Assembly: GCF_034140825.1 (NCBI RefSeq) | Contig: NC_089041.1 | Coordinates: 26,425,501-26,489,500 of the forward strand | Length of the DNA: 64,000 bases | Source of the DNA: Oryza sativa Japonica Group | Lineage: Eukaryota > Streptophyta > Magnoliopsida > Poales > Poaceae | Direction: 5' to 3' | Shown here: positions 56,845-64,000 of the stretch, piece by piece | Layout: the number at the start of each line of letters is the position of its first letter | Numbering within the stretch: position 1 is the first letter of the stretch | Notes under the pieces: model-generated | What the model was told of the DNA's origin: nothing | Database searches by the model: none | The model's input: only the letters and a program-made list of their open reading frames with translations | Translations under genes and position numbers: made by a program

Positions 56845-57065
56845 AGCCAGCTATAAACACATATCAAAAAGATAAATGATAAGAGAGAAAAGTAGCAGAC
56901 TATAGATTTGTAGCCAGCTATAGCACGGACTTAAATACACAACGTGTGTATGACAGCTGAGACCATGTATTAATAGTATAGTATATGTTTATATGTAACT
57001 ATTATATAAATTGGCTATTAAGTTTGACTATAGGTGATTTAGAGCTAACAGTTGGCTATACTATG
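56845..57065. mobile_element. AGAGCA-family MITE copy
   Basis: tataagccagctataaacac near 56845 faces gctaacagttggctatacta near 57047. Inside are gtagccagctatagcacgga and gtgtatgacagc, shared with the stretches at 22425 and 51765. Confidence 0.55.
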
Positions 57066-57570
57066 TAATCGGCAGTCGTTCTGGCAAATTATTCTCACTG
57101 ATGAAAAAAATGCAAATTAGACACAGTAATCTATTTTTTTTCTCTTTATTTACTTTGATTCAGTTAAATGCTTTCATTGAAAAAAGTGTCCACTACATTA
57201 CAAAAATCAAAGAGAAGGAAAAGCGAATGCAGGCGGCGACAGGCAAAGGCTTCCGAGCCTCCAATGGTTGGGTGCAGACGTCACGACCCACCGCTCTCCT
57301 CTGGTTGGTCGGTCGGACTTGGACCTGATCAGGTCGGATAACGACAAATCCGACTATCCGACCGACACACGGCTCGGCGATCCGACACGTCGCGTTGCTC
57401 TTCGCAATCGTGTTACGAACGTGAGGTCACAATTCATCGGCCACGTAACGTACGTGCCCCCTTGTCCCGACCCGTCACGTGGGGGAAACGAGTGATCACT
57501 GATCAGTCTACGCGAGCTACTAGCTTGCTAGGTGAGCTAGGCTAGGTAGTAGGTTGGTGGTGGCGCAGCC
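57066..57570. other. Upstream region of the DUF1997 gene
   Basis: AT-rich, then GC-rich near 57230-57480 with ccgac-type tracts. No TATA box chosen with confidence. Confidence 0.4.
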
Positions 57571-59981
57571 ATGGCCGCCGCCGCCGCCGCCGCCGCAGCT
57601 GCGGCGAGCACCGCTCGCGGCGGGCACCGGCCATGGACGGCGGCGAGCCGTGGTGTTAGTGCTCGCCGTTGTTCGGTCGCCCCTGCGCAGGTCCGCGCGA
57701 GAGGCCCAACCGAGTGGTGGCCTGCGGCGGCGAGGAGGAGGAGGGCGCCGCGGCGGCATGCCGTCGCGGCCAAGGCCGGCGCGGCGGACGCGCGGCCGTC
57801 GTCGTCGTCGGATGCCGTCTCCTACTCCTCCAGCATCTCCACCGACATGCCGCTCTACGAGCCCACCGGGGTAAATCCGCATCCCCTCCTCGATCTCTGC
57901 ATCGCCATGGATTGATGCGACGAGATGACCGGAATTCATGCCGGCGAGCGCGGTGCAGGTGTCGTTCGACGAGTACCTCCTCGACCGCGCCCGCGTGTTC
58001 CGCGCCATGTTCCCCGACGAGAGCAGGAGCCAGCGCCTCAGCGACGTAAGCAAACCAAACCACTTCGCCGGCGACGACCTCGCCGGCGGCGACGACGATG
58101 AAGCTAAGCTGATCCTGTGTGCGTGCGTGCGTGCAGGAGGAGTGGAGAGTCCAGATGCTGCCGCTGCAGTTCCTCCTCCTCACCGTGCACCCGGTCGTCG
58201 TCATGCAGCTGCGCCACCGCGACGGCGTGCTCGACCTCCGAATCGTGCGTACGCATGGACTAGCAAAATCCATCCCCAATTTACACATCTCTGCTTCGTG
58301 CAGCAGCCGTTGAACCGTGTGCGCGCCATGTGTTTGTTTGTTTGTCTGTTTGGGCCGGAGGGCGCGGCGCAGACGGAGTGGGAGCTGCGTGGGCTGGAGC
58401 GCGACTACGCGCCGGCGAGCTTCGACCTCGGCGTCCGCGGGTCGCTCTACGCCGACAGGAGCCGCGGCCGCCGCGCCTGCCGGCTGAGGGGCCACCTCGA
58501 GATCTCCATCGGCTGCGTCCTGCCGCCGCCGATGCGCCTCGTGCCGGGCGCCGTCATGCGCGGCGTCGCCGAGTCGGTAAGTGTAGGATCGAACCACAAG
58601 AATTAAGCCAACCAGAGGGGGGTGAATGGTTGAAATACCCAAAAACCAAAAACTTTTAACGGAAATAAAAGTTACCATCGAAATCGATGGATCGCGATCT
58701 GACCGAGGTAGTCGTGCCGGTCTGACCGTCTGAAAGCCACCGGTCTGACCGAGATTGGAACTCCGGTCTGACCGCCTGATCAGCTGCCGCTTGCTGTCGC
58801 CGCCGCCGGTCTGACCGCCCTTACGCCGTCAGTCGGACCGCCGCGATGCCGCCGGTCTGACCGCCGCTGAGATGCCGGTTAGATCGCCGAAACCTGGTGA
58901 AACACAAATCGAAGAACTCTCAAAGTAGATGACAACTTTATTGCTTCTATCCGTGTTTACAAAGTGCACCAACAGCACTCCTTACAAAAATCTCGACTAA
59001 ACTCGAAACCCTAACTAAACTAGCTCTCAAAAGCTATACAAAAGCGATACAAAGCGATACCGGGAAGACTCATGCTCCCCCTCTATTTATACATGAGGTA
59101 GGCAGCCTAAAGCCACGAACCAAACTCATACTAAGAGTCCTAAACACCTTAGGAAACCCTCTAGTACAAGAAAGAAACTTTACATAACCAATCGTACCAA
59201 ATTTGGACTCCTTCCAAATTCGACTCCGCATCCCATACGCACACAATACCTCCATCGTATGCCATATGGAATCTCCATCAACCACGTGTATCAACTCTAG
59301 CCTTAGTATCCCGCATGATATTTGACCACCACGGACATCGTCTTACCACCAAGCCGACTCCTGGTCCATCACCGCAAATACTCTCCCGAGGCATCGAGTC
59401 ACCCATACATGAAATAAACAAATAAACCATATTCCTAGACCAAACTATCTCCAACTTGACTCATTAGTAGCAAACAACAGTATTACATACGTATAGTATC
59501 TATCTAGAAGCCATAACCATGAAACAATCACGAATATCCAAAGAAACAACCCGAAACCGAAACCAACACAGTGTCGGCCGGTCTAACCGCTACACATGAG
59601 CCGGTCTGACCGGCAACCACCGCCCGGTCTGACCGGCTCCGACAAAACAGTAAACCCTGTTCATCACCTGAAAATCAATTATCTCCAAAACCACTTCGAT
59701 AATAATCTCCAATTATCAAAACTAATAATCACATATGTCAATTGTTCATCTTACAGTAAGATCTTCGGTTCTTCGCCAACGCCGGCGGGGCCACAAATTT
59801 TGGTTTCTTGGCGATCTTGAAGATTGTGGCGGTGCAGGTGCTGCAGAGACTGGCCGAGAAGATGAAGCAGGACGTCGACGTCGGCATCGTCGCCGACTTC
59901 CAGAGATTCCGGCGGGAGAAGGCCGCCGCCGCCGCCGCCGCAACGGGGAAGGTGAACTCCACAGCTGACAGAGAAACCTGA
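57571..59981 (+). CDS. DUF1997 family protein, probably plastid-targeted
   Basis: Five exons: 57571-57870, 57959-58045, 58137-58244, 58373-58576, 59838-59981; 280 aa. Exon 1 (100 aa) is an Ala/Arg/Ser-rich, acid-poor leader like a plastid transit peptide, followed by the start of the mature part (DMPLYEPTG). The domain core has FDEYLLDRARVFRAMFPDE, WRVQMLPLQFLLLTVHPVVV, LRGHLEISIGCVLPPPMRLV and a C-terminal VLQRLAEKMKQDVDVGIVAD. This strand-helix pattern is that of plant DUF1997 proteins, whose biochemical role I do not know. The C-terminus has an Ala run (AAAAAAA) from GCC repeats. Intron 4 is enlarged by a 1,174-bp solo LTR inserted 5 bp after the donor. Without it the intron would be about 87 bp. 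Confidence 0.85.
58577..58581 (+). other. Splice donor formed by a target duplication
   Basis: The gtaag after exon 4 is the left copy of the solo-LTR target duplication. The right copy (59756-59760) is followed by atctt, the probable original intron. Confidence 0.8.
58582..59755. mobile_element. Solo LTR in intron 4 of the DUF1997 gene
   Basis: 1,174 bp, TGTAGGATCG...CATCTTACA, with an exact 5-bp duplication gtaag at 58577-58581 and 59756-59760. The interior has many ccggtctgaccg motifs, clustered near 58700-58880 and 59575-59640. Superfamily (Ty1 or Ty3) and orientation are not resolved. No internal region remains. Fossil. Confidence 0.85.
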
Positions 59982-60491
59982 AGCATGGATATCTGAAAAC
60001 CTGGCCAAAATTTCATCAAAATTTGATTCATATACTACATGATTCATTTTGCTCGTGGGAAGATCAATTCTTGCAAAATAATACTAGAATTTTCTGCGAA
60101 GGATATATCCACAATATAGAGTGTGTTGGACTATGTAATTTTGTAATGTGAAATTAAGTAATGTTAAATTACTTAAGTACCTGTCCGAATATGAGTCGTT
60201 AAAGAAAAATGGAAAAGAAAGATTCATTTTTAGATTTCCTGTGTTTAGCATCAAAAGATTTGGACCAAGAACACCAGGATTCCACAAAATGGTCTAAATA
60301 AAATAATTTCATGATCCAATCTGACATCTGACATATAAACACTGGTCATTTACTCGGGAATAAAACATGTCAAGGTGACTCTGACTCCTGAGTCGTCACT
60401 GACTCTCTCTGGTGAGTGAATTTATAACGAATGACATAATGCCATATGCATAATTTACATGGACAAACTCCAACTAGTGCTGAACTGCTGA
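59982..60491. other. Convergent spacer between the DUF1997 and X8 genes
   Basis: AT-rich 3' UTR sequence of two convergent genes. gtgacttgact-type repeats (gactctgactcctgagtc) near 60376. No gene. Confidence 0.5.
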
Positions 60492-63091
60492 TCAGAGAAC
60501 GAGGGAGAGGAAGATCGGCGACGCCAGCAGCAGCGCGCAGAGCGCCCGGCGAGCGCCGGACATGACGCTGTCGGCGGCGTCGAAGGGGGTCAGCGCGCCG
60601 CCGGGGCTCCCCGTCCCCGGGAACGTCGGCGACGACCCGTTGCCGAACCCCGGCGTGAACGGGCCGACGGCGGACGGCGCGTTCGCCGCCGGCGTGGTGC
60701 CTCCGGCCATGGAGCTGCCAATGTGCTATTATGTCAGCGAGACTGAGCAAATGGTTGACAGATTTCTTCAGACTTTCAGAGAATGTTGCCCGAGAGAAAG
60801 AGGAAAAATGCTCACCTTCCTGAGAAGACGCATTGCCCTGAACCTGAAACCACGAAAGAATTAGAGCCCAAATTTCGAACACGATTTAGAAATTTTTCTG
60901 AACATTGCTAGTTCTTCAGTAATTTAGCATGCAGAGGACAGAAAAAGACAGCCAATCTTTCAGAAAAAAAGAACTTGATCTATTAGCCCAAATCTATGCT
61001 ATAGGCATGACACATTAAACTGTTTATATTGTATTTTTGTAAGTTTTAAGCTAAAATGCTAGTTTTATTGGAGTATTTGAGCAAAATTTGCATATGTAAA
61101 CTGAGTTTTCGGTGTTATGAAATTTTGGAGCGTGGAGTCCCAAAGAAAATTTTCTGGAGCCGCCACTACCTGCAACTAGAATCTTTTCCATTTGTAATTG
61201 TTGTTCTCCTTTAAATTTCTTTAGTGTTTTTCTGTTAGTCGATATAAAGCAAAAGATCTTGAGTAGGAAAAAAAAAAGAAGAAAAAAAAACTGAATTTAG
61301 CAGACATTGGACAGGTTAACATAGGTTGATGGGGATCAAGATCCTCTGCAGTCGAAGTCATGTGACTTTGTTTCCTGACATGTGGGCCAAGGGATCATGT
61401 GACAAAGGCATCGTGCATTTTGACTGTATAGAGGATGTTTGGGCCTGTTCGGTTGCCCGGGCTGTGGCTGCGAACAATGCCGCACTCACTGTGCGCAGCT
61501 GCATTCGCAGCCGTCGCAGTTGGCCTGCCGAATAGGCCCTTTAGTTACAGGGGTGTAAAATTTTGGCGTGTCACATCGGGTATTATATAGGGTGTCGTAT
61601 GGGGTGTTCGGGCACTAATAAAAAACTAATTACAAAATACGTCAGTAAACAGCGAGACAAATTTATTAAGTCTATTTAGTCCGTCATTAGCAAATGTTTA
61701 CTGTAGCACCACATTGTCAAATCATGGAGCAATTAGGTTTAAAAGATTCGTCTCGCAAATTAGTCGTAATATATGCAATTAGTTATTTTTTTAAGCCTAT
61801 ATTTAATACTTCAGGTAGGTGTTCGAGCGTTTCATGTGATATGGTGTAAAATTTTTGTATGGGAACTAAACATGGCCATGGTATCTCAATCCGGCTGATG
61901 GGTGGCTTACTGGGGTCGGTGGCGGTGGTGGTGGCGGTGCCGTTGAAGCTGCAGGTGGCGCCGGCGCCGGAGTTGCGCTGGTAGTAGTCGTTGTAGGCGT
62001 AGGAGGCCAACGCCGGCAGGTTGTTCGCCTTGTAGCACGGGCCCCCCGGCTGGATCGCCGCGCAGTTGGCGTGGCCCTGGCCGCAGGCCCAGTTCAGCCC
62101 TTCCTGCAGCGCCGTCGGGTCCGCGTTCGGCAGCGCCACGCAGAACATCCCCGTCGCCAGCGACCGCCTCTTGCCCTCGCCCTCTGTCGCCGGGGAGATC
62201 TGTGGACCGATCGCCTCGGCCTGGCCGCCGCTGCTCTCAAGAAGACTCCCTGTAAAGATTTTATGAGATGAGTTCTGAAAAGTTTAACAAGGAAACTTTT
62301 TTTTTAAAAAAAATCAAGATAATATAATTTCTCTTAACATAAACTCTCAGTATCTGTAGAATTAAGATGCACATAGTCTATAATAAAAAAAAAGACATGA
62401 TAACAAATACTCCCCCTTTCTTAAATATTTGACGCCGTTGACTTTTTTAAAACATGTTTGACCGTTCGTCTTATTAAAAACTTTTATAGAATATATAAAA
62501 CTATATGCATATATAAAAGTATATTTAACAATGAATCAAATGATATGAAAAGAATTAATTACTTAAATTTTTTAAATAAAACGAACGGTTAAACATGTTT
62601 AAAAAAATCAACGGCGTCAAATATTCAGGGACGGAGGTAGTAGTACCGTAGCAATCTACAACCATCATCTGAAACTAGTAATCCATGTTCAGATTCAGAA
62701 AAGGTAGTGCATTTATCATGCTGTAGAGTTCTGACTAGTGGGCTGTATATTCAGATATTCTTCAGGTTTAGTAAAAAGTTAGTAGTAATTTCAGTCAGGT
62801 GCAGTAAGTGGCAGCCTGATCATTTTTCACTGGAGACATGAAAAGGATGGCAAGCAATTCCGGGCTAAGCAAAGCTTCCCATGCAAAGTTTTTGATATTT
62901 TGCAGCTTAAAAGTCATCCACAAACAGTTGATCAACTTCGTATCAAATTGGCAATGCATTTCAAAGGTGTCGTTAGGAATCTCAATAAATGAGAAAAAGA
63001 AAGCGAGATAGCTACACTACACACCGGATGCGTCTGCGAGGAGAAAGGCGAACAGAAGAATGCTGCATCTTTTCAATCTTTTGGCCAACAT
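60492..63091 (-). CDS. X8 (CBM43) domain protein with signal peptide and GPI-anchor signal, PDCB-like
   Basis: Four exons on the minus strand: 63091-63025, 62249-61911, 60843-60816, 60714-60492; 657 nt, 218 aa. Residues 1 to about 22 are a signal peptide (MLAKRLKRCSILLFAFLLAD). After a ~37-residue linker, the X8 domain starts FCVALPNADPTALQEGLNWA and keeps six cysteines in order (FC, WAC, ANC, GPC, ATC, GQC); the last comes from the 28-nt exon 3. A Gly/Pro/Ser-rich linker and a hydrophobic C-terminus (RRALCALLLASPIFLSLVL) after DSVMSGA predict a GPI anchor at the plasma membrane. Such proteins bind callose and the related plasmodesmal callose-binding proteins restrict cell-to-cell flow. Callose binding here is inferred. 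Of two adjacent acceptors for exon 3, the one giving SSGQCVFSG was chosen. Intron 2 holds two abutting MITEs. Confidence 0.92.
61441..61539. mobile_element. Short GC-rich MITE in X8 intron 2
   Basis: Inverted ends gggcctgttcggttgcc and ggcctgccgaataggccc. The interior is GC-rich with cagctgc/gcagccg motifs. It differs from the AT-rich norm of rice MITEs. Confidence 0.65.
61535..61877. mobile_element. MITE abutting the previous one in X8 intron 2
   Basis: Starts ggccctttagttacaggggt and ends tgggaactaaacatggcc. The interior includes aagattcgtctcgcaaatta, common to a large rice MITE family with GGCCxxGTTTAGTTCC ends. Confidence 0.65.
62410..62640. mobile_element. Stowaway MITE in X8 intron 1
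   Basis: Ends ctccccctttcttaaatatt and aatattcagggacggaggtag, arms with gccgttgactttttt and its inverse, TA on both sides. Same family as 23340-23573. Confidence 0.8.
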
Positions 63092-64000
63092 TGTACTGCT
63101 CCAAGAACCCTCCAAGAGCACCTGTAACAATAATAAGGTTAGTACTACAAACTACAAAGTCGTAAAAGTAGATGAGCACTGCCTCAAAGTTCAGAGATGT
63201 ATACGTCTCTGAATTCTTCAGAGAACAATGTATATATTCTCTCAATGAATTCAGAGATGTAGCATAGACAATGTAAGAATCGGGACCATGAACATAGAAC
63301 TTGATGCTTTCGGACCAAACTGCATATTCGCACTATAATACAACAGAAGTCCAGTAAGGTACGTCTTTGGGAGAGGGAATATAATGAATTGCGTCATGTC
63401 AGGGACGAAATTTCAGTCCCTAACTATTGACTCACTATCAAGTGACATGATTCTGTCGGCACGAACTTATGTCATTAAGACGCTAATTGTTTAATTATAG
63501 TTCAAGTTATCCTGACATAACTTGGAAACATGAACTGGATTTTTTTTTGAACGAATCGGCGAGCCGCCAATTCCATTGAATGGAGAAGGAGCAAACCGGA
63601 AATTCTGGGTGCAATAACATGGAACCGCCCGTGGAAACTAAAGCTGTGGATTGTTGGTAAAACGGAAGCATCTAGCTACATGACCACTTAATTGTTCATA
63701 GCACATCAAAAGATTCTACTTTTTGTATCAGGACAAAGGTATGGGGGTATGCACCTTTCTTTCACCAATTCTTGCAATAGCACTAAAGATGACCGAATTT
63801 GGCACAATTCAAATCTTCAGTAATATATTATTCAGCTCGCTTGAGTTAGCTTGTGATCCAATGAAAAAGAAAGGTAAAATTTCTCTCTTTCTTTAGGAGA
63901 ACGGTAAATTTCTTTACAGAAGAAACCAAAGGTGGTGGACTTCTAATATATAATTCTCCGGTTTTGGACTGAAAATCTGACTGTTAAAGAAAGGGGAAAC
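63092..64000. other. Upstream region of the X8 gene, to the window end
   Basis: Includes a T-run at 63541-63550 followed by gaacgaatcggcgagccgcc, which looks like the 3' end of a minus-strand LINE-type retroposon (to about 63620). The remainder is AT-rich without a gene I can support. Confidence 0.45.

Overview
The window is nuclear plant DNA and reads as rice (Oryza, most likely O. sativa or a close relative). The evidence is GC-rich, alanine/glycine/arginine-rich monocot exons, GT-AG introns, dense Stowaway and Tourist MITEs, a p-SINE, and LTR, Helitron and MULE ends of types common in rice. I cannot name the chromosome from sequence alone.

Layout. 1-6861: 5' part of a minus-strand Ty3/gypsy element (integrase end to 5' LTR), cut by the window edge, carrying an Ac-like hAT insertion and an LTR with long inverted arms. 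6862-7201: LINE 3' tail. 9626-10267: EF-hand protein (+). 11838-11911: tRNA-Ile(AAT). 12829-14664: plastid two-RRM protein (+). 16158-17108: GH18 class III chitinase-like protein with an altered active site (+). 18589-26439: three tandem minus-strand genes, each a Hel2/ZNF598-like RING module plus a one-helix membrane exon. 26898-27557: small two-helix membrane protein, divergent from the third RING gene. 27721-32921: MITE holding a solo LTR, then a Helitron. 33129-41577: 20-exon J-like/thioredoxin-like ER membrane protein (+). 43630-45936: p24 cargo receptor (+). 46864-51557: 11-exon ankyrin-Raf-like kinase resembling Arabidopsis VIK (-). 54845-56664: MULE with 9-bp target duplication and apparent captured host sequence. 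57571-59981: DUF1997 plastid protein (+) with a solo LTR at a splice donor. 60492-63091: X8/CBM43 GPI-anchored protein (-).

The host genes are not an operon-like set. Two (J-like protein, p24) act in the early secretory pathway, two (RNP, DUF1997) are probably plastid proteins, and two (GH18-like, X8) act at the cell wall or apoplast. The strongest lead for an undescribed system is the RING trio: the ribosome-collision ligase N-terminal module appears to have been separated from its zinc fingers, given a membrane tail and triplicated. Exon models were built by eye from splice signals, and the coding length divides by three in every multi-exon gene.
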